Of a stretch of 63,952 nt of DNA, positions 36,751 through 46,166 are shown piece by piece. The stretch is from the NCBI GenBank assembly GCA_026400755.1, contig JAPLOM010000002.1, forward strand, positions 1 to 63,952. Direction: 5' to 3'. Position 1 is the stretch's first letter. Every line of letters starts with the position of its first letter. Source of the stretch: Alphaproteobacteria bacterium. Its GTDB lineage: Bacteria; Pseudomonadota; Alphaproteobacteria; CADEGL01. The position numbers and the translations under genes are program-made. Below the pieces are notes generated by a model that did no database searches, was not told the origin of the DNA, and was given only the letters and a program-made list of their open reading frames with translations.

Positions 36751-38214
36751 TCAATGGGGCCGGCTCACGTACCACGGCCCGTTCTGGACATAGCCCGCGC
36801 GTGCAAACAGCGCATGCGAGGCTTCATTACCGGGCAGGATTTGGGCCAGGAGCGGCGCCTCGGGCACCAGCCGCCGTGCGAGCGCTAGCGCCGCGCGTCC
36901 GATGCCGGCGCCGTGGCGTGCTGCGTCGATCGCAATCGAAACCTCCCAGCCGCCGTCGCGTCGGTCGAGGCGCACGGTGCCGGCGGGCTGGCCGCCATGA
37001 AGGACGATGTTGAACAGGCAATCGGTCTCGGCGCGCTTGGCCGCAAACCAGGCACGATGCTCGTCCGCCATCGGAATGCGCGCGTCGCGTGCGAAACGGC
37101 GCGTCTCGGGCTGTTGCTGCCACACCAGCGTGATGGCTTCGTCGGTGGCTGCGGCAGGGCGTAAACGTACCGGCCTGCCGTCCTTGGCATCTTCGGGGTC
37201 GACCCACATCGCGATGCGCGCGGCGCCGCGTCCGTCACACAGTGATGCGGCGGTGGTCGACATGGCCTGCCGCGCCACGCGGTTGTCGAGCAGCGCCATC
37301 GCCTGTGTTGCCGCGTCTTTGCTGTCGCGGGCCAAGCGCGCAGCACCTTCCTTTGCCAGGGACGAGGCGACCAGACGCTGATTGTCCGCGATCACGATGA
37401 GGATGGACGGCACGCCGAGGCAGCAGCGCTCCAGCGCGCTGACGCCGCCGGCGCCGATCGCGATGTCCGCTTCGGCCAGAAGCAACGCCATGTCCGGTGC
37501 GTCCAGATGAAGGCGGAAACGGTCGGGCATGGCGGCAAGCTGTTTCGTGACGCGGGCCGCATGGCGCGCGCCATGGCCCAGTACGACGTCGATGTGCAGA
37601 TCGTCGGGTAGGCGCATTGCCGATAAAGCCGTGAGGACGCCACCGGTCGCATCGTCCGGGTCGGTGCCGCCGAAATTGATCAGCATCCTTCGGTGATCGC
37701 GTGGATGGGTGACACGGCGCGCGCGCAAGACGGCAAAGGCAGGCTGCAGCGGCGCATAGGAGGGTCCGAGCAGAAGGTCGGCGCCGGCCGCGCGGACCGC
37801 GTAGTCGTCCACATGCCGGCCTGCGGTCGCGTCAACCAGAACGTCGCAGTCATGATCGCGGTCGGCCAGATCGTCGATCACCAGCACGCGCCGCGCGAAG
37901 CCGGGCAAGGATGATTCATAAGTGCGGTCGAGCCCGTAATGATCCACGACGACCAGATCGCAGCCTTCGGGCGCCGAGCGCGCCAGGTTTCCCACGTCGC
38001 GCAAAGCTGCGGGTTCCAGTGCGCGCGTCTCGAACTCACCCGCGATCAATTCCGGCACCACCGTCAGGCTTTCTTCGGTGACCGCGAAACGGCAGACCCA
38101 GCCGTCGCGTTTCAGCGCGGCGGCCACTGACAAGCAGCGCCGGACGTGGCCGCTGCCGATCGCGGCTGAGGCATCCGCGCGGAACAGCGCTAGTTTGGGG
38201 CGTGTGGATTTCAA
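36751..38214 (-). CDS. pseG: Bifunctional PseG hydrolase fused to a PseH-like acetyltransferase
   Basis: A 487-residue fusion. Residues 1-330 are PseG, a GT-B-fold hydrolase that removes UDP: FRADASAAIGSGHVRRCLS, VVVDHYGLD, LINFGGTDP and IGAGGVSALERCCLGVPS. Residues 345-487 are a GNAT domain (VRLRPAAATDEA, ARHGAGIGRAALALARRL acetyl-CoA loop) resembling PseH, the N4-acetyltransferase acting just before PseG. The fusion would hand UDP-diacetamido-trideoxy-altrose directly between active sites. The start is TTG at 38214 because no other codon precedes the first strand. No separate pseH was found in the window, which supports the assignment. Confidence 0.88.
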   Translation of the reverse strand: MKSTRPKLALFRADASAAIGSGHVRRCLSVAAALKRDGWVCRFAVTEESLTVVPELIAGEFETRALEPAALRDVGNLARSAPEGCDLVVVDHYGLDRTYESSLPGFARRVLVIDDLADRDHDCDVLVDATAGRHVDDYAVRAAGADLLLGPSYAPLQPAFAVLRARRVTHPRDHRRMLINFGGTDPDDATGGVLTALSAMRLPDDLHIDVVLGHGARHAARVTKQLAAMPDRFRLHLDAPDMALLLAEADIAIGAGGVSALERCCLGVPSILIVIADNQRLVASSLAKEGAARLARDSKDAATQAMALLDNRVARQAMSTTAASLCDGRGAARIAMWVDPEDAKDGRPVRLRPAAATDEAITLVWQQQPETRRFARDARIPMADEHRAWFAAKRAETDCLFNIVLHGGQPAGTVRLDRRDGGWEVSIAIDAARHGAGIGRAALALARRLVPEAPLLAQILPGNEASHALFARAGYVQNGPWYVSRPH

Positions 38215-38223
38215 TCCGCGTTC

Positions 38224-39669
38224 TCAGGGCTTGGCCGCGGGCAGCATGCCGCACCGCTCCAGCGAGGCCACGATCTTGTCGGCCATGATCGTGTTGCCAG
38301 CGCCCAGCAGATGCGAGGTGTCCTCATAGACTCGCTGGGACACGCCCGTGAAGGCGCCCGTCAGGTCGGCAAAGCAGGTCATCTTGTGGTCTGGGAATTT
38401 CTTGCCGAGCGAGTCGAGCATGGCGCCGGCCTTGGCGAAATAGGTTAAACGCGCATCAATTTCGCGCTTGCTCATACGCTTATACATGCGGGTCTCGGTG
38501 CCAGGGGCCAGCGGCTTGTCCGGCGAGGCCATCATGGGCGGCATGACGAACAACACCGGGATGCCGAACTCCTTCGCCGTCGAGGCCATCAAGCGCGCAC
38601 CCAGATGATAAGTGTTGATGGCTGCGTCGATGTAGGACTCGTCGTGGGGGTCATCGGTGACCGTCGCCTCTCCGATCTTGCGTTCTCGGCCCAACAGGAG
38701 GCGGACTAACTCATCAGCCTTCTCGTACCCCTTCTCAAAAACATAGCTGATCGCTAACTCGTCGATAAAAAACCGCACTTGATTGACCAGGCTATTGGCG
38801 AATTGGATTGCCGAGCCCAGAACCTCGAAGCTGTCATTAAGGCGGTGCTGATATTCGCGGTGCTTGTCCACGCGGAACGTGGTCAACAGGCGGCCTTGCT
38901 GATCGTAGATCTGCTTGGCCCGACGAAAATCGACGGCACCGCCATAGGAAATGACCAAGTCTGGCTCATACGCCAACAGATCGGTGATGAGATAGAGATA
39001 CTCCTGTGCCGACCCGTAAGCTCCGACGCCGGCATTGATCACCTCCAGCTTGTCGTGGCCGGGTGGCAGCGCGCTCTTCAGGCGTGCGTCGAGCGCGTAG
39101 AACAGCTTAGATGGAAGATTGTCCAACGGTGTCTCGGCGCCGTCGCCCTCGACCGTGGAGCCGCCCGTAACGATCACGCGATAGACGTTGGCGGGCTTGG
39201 GCTTCTCGTAGAAATATTCGAGCGAGCCGGCGGCCGCGAAACCCTGCTTGTTGGTCATGCGCCACCCGACCAGGTCCCACACCTCGTTGGGTTGCTTCAG
39301 CATCGAGGTGTTGGGCCGTAGCCGCCAGCCCAGGATGGGATCGGCGATGTGCCAATGGGCCGAGGCCCACAGCGCATCCTTGGTGCCGATATAGTCGATA
39401 CCGGGCACGTTACGCGCGGGATTGTCGAACAGGATCGGTGACAGGGTGTAGCGGGTCAGCAGAAACTTATCGAGGAACTGGGCCGATTGGACGCCGCGCG
39501 CGCCATACCAGACGAAGACGATGCCCAGGCTCACGATCTCGAGCACCAGGAAGGCGGCCAGGGCGCGCAGGACGATCCGTCGCCAGCTACGCGGTTTCCG
39601 CTTGCCGCGCCAATTCTGGAACATGGCTTCGAACCGGTTACCTTCCAGTTCGGGGCGATGGTTGCTCAT
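38224..39669 (-). CDS. Membrane-anchored SGNH/GDSL-like protein (O-acylation partner)
   Basis: A 481-residue protein with a basic N-terminus and one membrane helix (about residues 33-55), leaving the rest periplasmic. SGNH blocks are VTGGSTVEGDGAE (Ser nucleophile, GGS instead of GDS), NAGVGAYGSAQEYLYL (Asn) and EDTSHLLGAGN (Asp and His near the C-terminus). It lies seven bases after an MBOAT acyltransferase, as AlgJ/AlgX-type proteins do with AlgI, so it may complete transfer of acyl groups to the glycan outside the membrane. ATG 39669 is chosen over a start at 39750 because it precedes the membrane helix at a normal distance. Confidence 0.8.
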   Translation of the reverse strand: MSNHRPELEGNRFEAMFQNWRGKRKPRSWRRIVLRALAAFLVLEIVSLGIVFVWYGARGVQSAQFLDKFLLTRYTLSPILFDNPARNVPGIDYIGTKDALWASAHWHIADPILGWRLRPNTSMLKQPNEVWDLVGWRMTNKQGFAAAGSLEYFYEKPKPANVYRVIVTGGSTVEGDGAETPLDNLPSKLFYALDARLKSALPPGHDKLEVINAGVGAYGSAQEYLYLITDLLAYEPDLVISYGGAVDFRRAKQIYDQQGRLLTTFRVDKHREYQHRLNDSFEVLGSAIQFANSLVNQVRFFIDELAISYVFEKGYEKADELVRLLLGRERKIGEATVTDDPHDESYIDAAINTYHLGARLMASTAKEFGIPVLFVMPPMMASPDKPLAPGTETRMYKRMSKREIDARLTYFAKAGAMLDSLGKKFPDHKMTCFADLTGAFTGVSQRVYEDTSHLLGAGNTIMADKIVASLERCGMLPAAKP

Positions 39670-39676
39670 GGCCGGG

Positions 39677-41062
39677 TCAGAACTCAAAATAGATGAAGGC
39701 GGCGGAAGAACCGGTACTGATCGTGATGGCCAGCGCCCACATCGCCGCAATGGCGGGCCAGATCACGGGCTTGGGCAGGCGGCGCGCCGCGACCTTGACC
39801 AGGCGGTTGTCGTCGTAGCGGCACAGGGCTGCGAAGACGGCGAACAACAACAGCGGGTAGGCCTGCGTGGCGGCGAAGCTGTTCACGTCGCCCCAGCTCT
39901 GGACGAAAGGGGCGGCCAGCATCTTGGTCGCGGTCGCGAAATCGGGTGAGCGGAAAAAGACCCAGGCCAGCGTCACGAAGTGGAAGGTCAGAAGCATACC
40001 AAGCCAGCCCGGCAGGCGGAAGCCCGGCATGACGCGGCGGGTCGCATGGCCGACGGCCACGCCTACGCTGTGCAGGGCACCCCAGACCACGAAGGTCCAG
40101 TTGGCCCCGTGCCACAGGCCGCCCAGCACCATCGTCACCAGAATGGCGCCGATCTGGCGCGGAAAGCCATTACGATTGCCGCCGAGCGGAATGTAGAGAT
40201 AGTCGCGCAGCCAATGGGACAGGGTGATGTGCCAGCGATGCCAGAACTCGACGATGGATCGGGCTAGATAAGGGCGCGAAAAGTTGGCGGGCAGATAGAC
40301 GCCGAGTAGAAGCGCCGAGCCGATGGCCATGTCGGTATAACCGCTGAAGTCGCAATAGATCTGCAGCGAGAAGCCATACATGGCGAACAGGTTCTCGAGC
40401 CCGCTGTGTGCGGCGGGATCGGCATAGACCGGCGAGATTGCATGCGAGATCGGGTCGGCGAAGACCAGTTTCTTGATCAGCCCGACGGAAAAGATGGCCA
40501 GCGCCGGCAGGATCCGGCGGCGGGCGAAGCCGCCCAGCCGTTCGAGCTGGGGGATCAACTCTTGCGGACGCAGGATTGGGCCCGCGATCAGGTGCGGGAA
40601 AAAGATCACGTAGGCCGCCAGCATCCGCACCCGCTCCTCGATGCGGAAGCGGCGGGCGAAGACGTCCACCACATAGGCGATCAGGGTAAAGGTGACGAAA
40701 GAAATGCCGAGTGGCAGCGGCAGGTTCAGGACCTTGACCGACGAATCGCTCTCGCCGATGGCCAGGCGATAGAGAAAGTCGGTGTACTTGAAGAAGATCA
40801 AGGGCAGAAGAAGCGCAACGACGGTCGCGATCATGCGCCGCTTGCGACCGGCCTCGCCCGCCGCGCGATCCATCCACAAAGCGCCGCCATAAGCCATTAG
40901 CATCAGCAAATGGGGCACCGGGGTATAGATCGGTTCCCAATAGCTGTAGAAGATCGTGCCGCCGACGATGACGACGAGCAGCCGGAACCGCCGCGGGACC
41001 AGGAAATGGACCAGCAGGTAGACGGCGAAAAAGCCGAAATAGACGGGTGAGCTGAACAGCAC
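39677..41062 (-). CDS. MBOAT family O-acyltransferase (AlgI/DltB-like)
   Basis: A 461-residue membrane protein with about 11 hydrophobic segments. RWHITLSHWLRDYLYIPLGG is the MBOAT cytoplasmic motif, and LGGLWHGANWTFVVWG near 315 has the essential histidine. It moves acyl groups (usually acetyl) across the inner membrane for O-acylation of polysaccharide. The start is GTG 41062, beginning LFSSPVYFGFF, the usual N-terminus. It is flanked by two SGNH proteins and is followed by a 36-base gap containing no clear signal. Confidence 0.9.
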   Translation of the reverse strand: MLFSSPVYFGFFAVYLLVHFLVPRRFRLLVVIVGGTIFYSYWEPIYTPVPHLLMLMAYGGALWMDRAAGEAGRKRRMIATVVALLLPLIFFKYTDFLYRLAIGESDSSVKVLNLPLPLGISFVTFTLIAYVVDVFARRFRIEERVRMLAAYVIFFPHLIAGPILRPQELIPQLERLGGFARRRILPALAIFSVGLIKKLVFADPISHAISPVYADPAAHSGLENLFAMYGFSLQIYCDFSGYTDMAIGSALLLGVYLPANFSRPYLARSIVEFWHRWHITLSHWLRDYLYIPLGGNRNGFPRQIGAILVTMVLGGLWHGANWTFVVWGALHSVGVAVGHATRRVMPGFRLPGWLGMLLTFHFVTLAWVFFRSPDFATATKMLAAPFVQSWGDVNSFAATQAYPLLLFAVFAALCRYDDNRLVKVAARRLPKPVIWPAIAAMWALAITISTGSSAAFIYFEF

Positions 41063-41098
41063 GGTGGTTTGCGCGCGAAGCGGGAACTCCGCTTCGGA

Positions 41099-42067
41099 TC
41101 AGGGGCCTTTCAGCACTGGGTAAAGCGTGTCGGCCATCAGTTGGTGGCCGCGCGCGTTGGGATGGGGGTCGCCCGGCATGGCCCAGATATTCTCGGGTTT
41201 CTCATGCTCAAAGGGCGGATAGAGATCGACGAACGTGAAACCTTCCTTTGCCGCGACGCCCGCCATCCGCTCGTGGATATAGCGGAAGGGATAGTTGGTT
41301 AGCTGGTGCACGTCGGGCGTGATGGCCAAGTAGACTCGGACATGGTGCGCGTCGGCATAAGCTTTGATGCGGTCGAGCCCAGCCAGCATCTCCTTATAGC
41401 CTTCGGATTGCGGGTCGTAGGCGGCCCGGTAGTGCGATTCCAAATTGCCCATACCGGTCTGGCCGAACAGGCGGTTGGCCGCGATCCACAGGGTGACGGC
41501 CAACTGGCTGTGGCGCAGGATCCAGTTGCCGCCGCCGGCTGGCAGGATTTCTGCGTCGTTGATGAAATAGTTGATGACGATGTCGGTCGGCTCTAGCATC
41601 GTCAGGCGTTTCAGGAGCAATTCGCTGTAACGCGTGGTGTTATAGTTGCCGATGCCGGCGTTCAGCACCTGCACATCCGCCCCGTCCTTGTTGAATTTTT
41701 CCTGGATCAACGCGGTCACGGTCTGATCCTCGGGCACGCCCCAGCCGAGTGTGATCGAGCTGCCGAGAAACAGGATGCGCCGTTCGCCGGGCTTCAGCGG
41801 CGGCACCGGCCCGCCCCGTAGCCCATATTCGTTGGTGCGGATATCGACGTTCTGCAGATGCGCTTCCTTGTTGGGCCGGTGTTCATGGCCCATCAGCGGG
41901 TCGTCGCTCGGCTTCTTCAGCGTGTTGGCGTATTTCCACATTTCGATGTCGTAGTTCGTACCCGCCGAGTTCTTCACGCGCAGGATCATCTCTGCTGCCG
42001 CCAAAGAAACGATCAGCGAAACGATCACCGCGATCGCGGAGAACAGGACGGTGCGACCTTTGGTCAT
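41099..42067 (-). CDS. Membrane-anchored SGNH/GDSL hydrolase-like protein
   Basis: A 322-residue protein with one N-terminal membrane helix (about residues 7-27). SGNH blocks are LFLGSSITLGWGV (Ser), NAGIGNYNTTRYSELLL (Asn) and PGDPHPNARGHQLMAD (Asp/His). It is likely a periplasmic acyl transferase or esterase acting with the MBOAT protein. ATG 42067 overlaps the pseC stop as ATGA, so the O-acylation set is embedded inside the pseudaminic acid genes, hinting that this sugar is what becomes acylated. Confidence 0.82.
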   Translation of the reverse strand: MTKGRTVLFSAIAVIVSLIVSLAAAEMILRVKNSAGTNYDIEMWKYANTLKKPSDDPLMGHEHRPNKEAHLQNVDIRTNEYGLRGGPVPPLKPGERRILFLGSSITLGWGVPEDQTVTALIQEKFNKDGADVQVLNAGIGNYNTTRYSELLLKRLTMLEPTDIVINYFINDAEILPAGGGNWILRHSQLAVTLWIAANRLFGQTGMGNLESHYRAAYDPQSEGYKEMLAGLDRIKAYADAHHVRVYLAITPDVHQLTNYPFRYIHERMAGVAAKEGFTFVDLYPPFEHEKPENIWAMPGDPHPNARGHQLMADTLYPVLKGP

Positions 42068-43299
42068 CGACGTCCCTTGTCGGTCTTGTTGTCGAGGCCC
42101 AGCGCGGCGGTGAGCGCGCGCGTCACGCGGCCGACATCGTCCTCGGTCATCTGGGCGGAAAGGGGCAGGCTGAGGGCCTCGGCATAGTAACGCTCGGCGC
42201 CGGGCAGGCTCATGGCGCCGTAGCGGCGGCGATAATAAGGCTGGCGGTGCAGGGGAAGATAGTGGACCTGGCTGCCGATTCCGGCCGCAACCAGCCTGCG
42301 CATGCAGGCGCCGCGGTCGATACCGGCGCGTTCGAAATCGATCAGCGCTACATAAAGATGCCAGCCCGGCGCGTCGTACGCCGTGCGTCCGAGCGGACAC
42401 AGCACCGGCGCATAGGGGCTAAGCGCGCGGTCATAGGCGGCCACCAGTTTGCCCCGCCGTGCCGCGAAGCGGTCCAGCTTCTTGAGTTGGCTCAGGCCCA
42501 GTGCCGCGTGGATGTCGCTCAGCCGGTAATTGAAGCCTGGCTCCGGCATCTCGTAGTACCAGGGGTTCGAGCTGCCGTCGGGGCCGAAGGCCTGCGCCTT
42601 GTCCTCGAACTGTCCTGGCTCGCGTACCATGCCGTGGCTGCGCTGGCGGCGCATCGCGGCGGCCAGCGTGTCGTCGTTGGTCGTCACCATGCCGCCTTCG
42701 CCGCAGGCGATGATTTTCACCGGATGGAACGAGAAGATCGCCATATCGGAATGGCGGCAGGCACCGACCTTGGCCTCCACACCATCCGCGACGCGATAGG
42801 CGCCGCCCAGCGCATGGCAGGCATCCTCGACGACGGCTAGTCCGCGCGCGCGGGCGCGCTTGGAGATCGCTGCCATGTCCGCCGTCTGACCGTTCATGTG
42901 AACCGGATAGACGGATTTCGCGGCCGCCCCAGCGCGCCCCAGCGCATCTTCGAAGGTGGCGTCGGTCATAAGCGCGGTCGCGGGATCGACATCGGCGAAG
43001 GTCACGTCCGCGCCGACATAGCGGGCGCAATTGGCAGTTGCCAGAAACGTGATGGCTGGCACGATGGAGCGGTCGCCCGGCTTCAGACCCAGCGCCAAGG
43101 CGGTCAGATGCAACGCAGCGGTGCCGTTGGCGCAGGAAACCGCATGGCGCGCCCCGACGCGCGCGGCGAAAGCGTCCTCAAAGGCCGCCACGGACGGTCC
43201 CGTGGTCAGGAAATCGCCGCGCAACGCCTCGGCGACGGCCGCCACGTCATCATCCTCGATGACCTGCTTGCCATAGGGCAGGAAGGGCGCGTCCGCCAC
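42064..43299 (-). CDS. pseC: UDP-4-amino-4,6-dideoxy-N-acetyl-L-altrosamine transaminase
   Basis: A 411-residue DegT-family PLP aminotransferase acting on the 4-keto product of PseB. LPYGKQVIEDDDVAAV and GDFLTTGPSVAAFE are the family N-terminus, AVSCANGTAALHL the phosphate region, and IFSFHPVKIIACGEGG the PLP lysine (near 195); GFNYRLSDIHAALGLSQL follows. The GTG at 43299, two bases after the pseB stop, gives the usual PseC length. The ATG at 43347 would overlap pseB by 46 bases and add 16 residues. Confidence 0.9.
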   Translation of the reverse strand: MADAPFLPYGKQVIEDDDVAAVAEALRGDFLTTGPSVAAFEDAFAARVGARHAVSCANGTAALHLTALALGLKPGDRSIVPAITFLATANCARYVGADVTFADVDPATALMTDATFEDALGRAGAAAKSVYPVHMNGQTADMAAISKRARARGLAVVEDACHALGGAYRVADGVEAKVGACRHSDMAIFSFHPVKIIACGEGGMVTTNDDTLAAAMRRQRSHGMVREPGQFEDKAQAFGPDGSSNPWYYEMPEPGFNYRLSDIHAALGLSQLKKLDRFAARRGKLVAAYDRALSPYAPVLCPLGRTAYDAPGWHLYVALIDFERAGIDRGACMRRLVAAGIGSQVHYLPLHRQPYYRRRYGAMSLPGAERYYAEALSLPLSAQMTEDDVGRVTRALTAALGLDNKTDKGRR

Positions 43300-43301
43300 G
43301 G

Positions 43302-44321
43302 TCAGAGTTCCGTCAGGACCTTCTTGAAGGTGGTTTCGTCGAGCCATTCTGAATTGTTGTCGCTGGTGTAGCGGAAACCCTCGGGCAGCGATTCGATATC
43401 CGCCGCGTCGTAGCGCTCGCGCTTCCAGAAGGCGAATTGCGGCTCGACCACGAAGCGGTCCTTGAGCGCGAAGCTGGTGCGCGCATCGTCTTCGGTCAAA
43501 AGCGCCTCGTGCAGCTTTTCGCCGGGGCGGATACCGATGACCTCCTGCTTAAGCGACGGCGCCATCAGACGCGCTAGTTCGACGATCGTCATGCTGGGCA
43601 GCTTGGGCACGAAGATCTCGCCGCCATGCATCATGGCCAGGCTGGCCAGCACGAAATCAACGCCTTGCTGCAGCGTGACCCAGAACCGCGTCATGCGCGC
43701 GTCGGTGACGGGCAGGCTTTTGGCGCCCTCTGCGATCAGGCGTTTGTAGAGCGGCACGACGCTGCCACGCGAACCCACCACGTTGCCGTAGCGCACGACT
43801 GAGAAGCGCGTGGGAAGAGAGCCCGCCAGGTTGTTGGCGGCGACGAAGATCTTGTCGGCGGCCAGCTTGCTGGCGCCATAGAGGTTGACCGGATTGACGG
43901 CTTTGTCGGTCGAGAGCGCCACCACGCGCTTGACGCCGCAGCGGAGCGCTGCGCCGACCACGTTTTCGGCCCCGTGGACATTGGTACGGATGCATTCGAA
44001 GGGATTGTATTCGGCAGCTGGCACATGCTTCAGCGCGGCGGCATGTACGACGAAGTCGATCTCGCGCATGGCCATTTCCAGCCGGTCCTTGTCCCGCACG
44101 TCGCCGATGAAGAAGCGCAGGCTGGGGTGGTCGGCGGCCTTGAAGGTCTGAGCCATGTCGTAGTGCTTCTGCTCATCTCGCGAGAACACGATGATGCGCT
44201 TGGGGTTGTGGCGGGCCAACAAGGTGGCCACGAGCTTCTGTCCAAACGAGCCGGTACCGCCGGTGACCAGGATGGACGCGCCGTCGAGAAGCGGTGCAGG
44301 GTGGGCGAAAGATCTCAACAT
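43302..44321 (-). CDS. pseB: UDP-N-acetylglucosamine 4,6-dehydratase (inverting)
   Basis: A 339-residue soluble SDR that converts UDP-GlcNAc to UDP-2-acetamido-2,6-dideoxy-L-arabino-4-hexulose, first step of pseudaminic acid synthesis. The Rossmann loop is SILVTGGTGSFGQKLV, and the catalytic segment NPVNLYGASKLAADK keeps Tyr and Lys, unlike the long WbpM-type enzyme elsewhere in the window. HVPAAEYNPFECIRTNV and IRPGEKLHEAL are family blocks. ATG 44321 is preceded by AGAGGAAG about five bases upstream, among the strongest ribosome-binding sites here. Confidence 0.94.
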   Translation of the reverse strand: MLRSFAHPAPLLDGASILVTGGTGSFGQKLVATLLARHNPKRIIVFSRDEQKHYDMAQTFKAADHPSLRFFIGDVRDKDRLEMAMREIDFVVHAAALKHVPAAEYNPFECIRTNVHGAENVVGAALRCGVKRVVALSTDKAVNPVNLYGASKLAADKIFVAANNLAGSLPTRFSVVRYGNVVGSRGSVVPLYKRLIAEGAKSLPVTDARMTRFWVTLQQGVDFVLASLAMMHGGEIFVPKLPSMTIVELARLMAPSLKQEVIGIRPGEKLHEALLTEDDARTSFALKDRFVVEPQFAFWKRERYDAADIESLPEGFRYTSDNNSEWLDETTFKKVLTEL

Positions 44322-44330
44322 CGCTTCCTC

Positions 44331-46166
44331 TCAGACGCCGCTCGCCAAGGCGCGCGGCGGGGGCGTAGGGCTGGCATGGGCTTGCTTCGCATAGGCCTGG
44401 GCGTACCACCCACCGCGTTGAATCAACTGTTCGTGGGTACCCCAATCCTCGACCTTACCCTCTCGTAGGACGATGATTCGGTCGGCCCGAACGATCGTCG
44501 ACAGGCGATGGGCGATGACAACGATCGTCTTGTTGGTCGCCTCGCGTATGTGGAACATCGCCGCGCGGAAATTTTCCTCAGCTTCAGCGTCTAGATTGCT
44601 TGTCGGCTCATCAAGAATCAAAACCGGCGCGTCACGGACAAGCGCGCGGGCCAAGTCCAGACGATGACGCTGGCCGCCCGACAGTCGAATGCCATCCTCG
44701 CCGACATACGTGTCGTAACCTTCGGGAAGTAACGATATGAAGTCGTGCGCCCCCGCCAGGCGAGCTGCGGCCTCAACCTCTGCATTGGTCGCATCAGGTT
44801 TGCCATAGCCGATATGTTCGCGCACGGTCACGTCGAAGATTTGCGCGCGCTGGGGTGCATAACTGACACTTTGGCGCAGGCTGTGACGATCAAAAGCCAC
44901 AATGGGAACATCATCAAACGTGATCTGTCCTGAATCCGATTCGCGCAGGCGCAATAGCATGTCGACCAATGTCGACTTGCCTGCGCCGGATGGGCCGACA
45001 AGCGCCACCAGTTGCCGCGCGGGTATTTCGGTGTCGACGCCGTTCAATGCCGGCGCCGTGCCAGTGGGATAGCGGAAGATGACGTTTTCGAACCGGATGC
45101 CCTGTTCCAGGCTTTCGAGTTTGCCGTCACCGCCGCGCGGTTCACGGGCGTCTTGCATGGCCTGCAAACGCTGATAAAACGCGGCGAGATGCGGCAGCAT
45201 ACCCACCATACCCTGGTATTGCTTCAACGCCTCTTTGACGGTCGGAAGCAGCCGTATAGCCACCACCAGCAATACACCGAACTCGCCCAAAGTAACGTTT
45301 AGAATAGTGTAGCCCACATAGACCATGATCAACATGATGCCGATCGCGATCGGTTCATAGAGTACATCGCCGCGCGCCAGCAATGTGCGAGTTCTGATGG
45401 TGCTGTCGCACTGGCTGCTCGATAACTTTCGCTCCAACTCGATTTCCGCATTCTCGATTCCTGCGAGCCGAATCAAGCGCGGCGAATCCAGGCGCTGCAC
45501 TAGGAACGTGGACAGAGTGCGATTGTCCTTCATCAATTGAGTGCCGCTCTGCACAGTCTTGCGGAAGACGCCGGCTAAAACCACGCCAGAAAGCGCCATG
45601 ATAAGCAGCGCAAGAACCACAGCGGGGCCAGAGACGACCATAAGCAGTGCGAGCAGAACGCAGACAACGACGCCATAGCAAGCGATCTGCGGACCGCCGA
45701 ACATGGCGTCGACACCGTACTTCATTTCGTTGAGAAGACTGTTGACCATCGCGCCAACAGAGATCCCATCCTGGTAGTTCGCGTCGGCGAAGAGATAGCG
45801 GCGAAAGCCTTCATCTCTCGCGTTGCGGCCGATTCTTTCGCGGTGACCAATTATATAGATCTGACGAATGTAGAAGACGATTTGCCGCATCAGGAAGGCG
45901 GCGAACATAAGAAACAGAAGCGATTCGAAGCCGAGAGGTAGGCCCAGCGCGCTGTAGCCTTGAACCAGATAACCCCAAAACCGATTTGTAGACGTCAACT
46001 GAGCGATGTCGCCACCGGCCTGCATGTATTGAAAAACCGGCAAGAACATCCCGATACCGATACTCTCGAACACTGCGCTCAAGCCCTGGAGCGCGATGAC
46101 GCCGGCCCAGATGGGCCACTTCAAACCCATCCGCCGGGAAATATTTAAGTACTCGCTGAATGTCAT
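44331..46166 (-). CDS. ABC transporter, fused permease-ATPase (PglK/MsbA-like flippase)
   Basis: A 611-residue half-transporter with six membrane segments (about residues 20-320) and a nucleotide-binding domain. Walker A is GPSGAGKSTLV near 393, the signature LSGGQRHRLDLARAL near 490, and Walker B APVLILDEPTSNLD near 512. It most resembles lipid-linked oligosaccharide flippases such as PglK. No Wzx or Wzm/Wzt is seen in this window, so it is the likely exporter of the assembled glycolipid. ATG 46166 overlaps the nucleotidyltransferase gene as ATGA. The region is noticeably more AT-rich than its neighbours. Confidence 0.88.
   Translation of the reverse strand: MTFSEYLNISRRMGLKWPIWAGVIALQGLSAVFESIGIGMFLPVFQYMQAGGDIAQLTSTNRFWGYLVQGYSALGLPLGFESLLFLMFAAFLMRQIVFYIRQIYIIGHRERIGRNARDEGFRRYLFADANYQDGISVGAMVNSLLNEMKYGVDAMFGGPQIACYGVVVCVLLALLMVVSGPAVVLALLIMALSGVVLAGVFRKTVQSGTQLMKDNRTLSTFLVQRLDSPRLIRLAGIENAEIELERKLSSSQCDSTIRTRTLLARGDVLYEPIAIGIMLIMVYVGYTILNVTLGEFGVLLVVAIRLLPTVKEALKQYQGMVGMLPHLAAFYQRLQAMQDAREPRGGDGKLESLEQGIRFENVIFRYPTGTAPALNGVDTEIPARQLVALVGPSGAGKSTLVDMLLRLRESDSGQITFDDVPIVAFDRHSLRQSVSYAPQRAQIFDVTVREHIGYGKPDATNAEVEAAARLAGAHDFISLLPEGYDTYVGEDGIRLSGGQRHRLDLARALVRDAPVLILDEPTSNLDAEAEENFRAAMFHIREATNKTIVVIAHRLSTIVRADRIIVLREGKVEDWGTHEQLIQRGGWYAQAYAKQAHASPTPPPRALASGV

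Noticed and set aside
43300-43347. ATG start of pseC at 43347
   Set aside because: It would overlap pseB by 46 bases, lacks a ribosome-binding site and adds residues not usual for the family.
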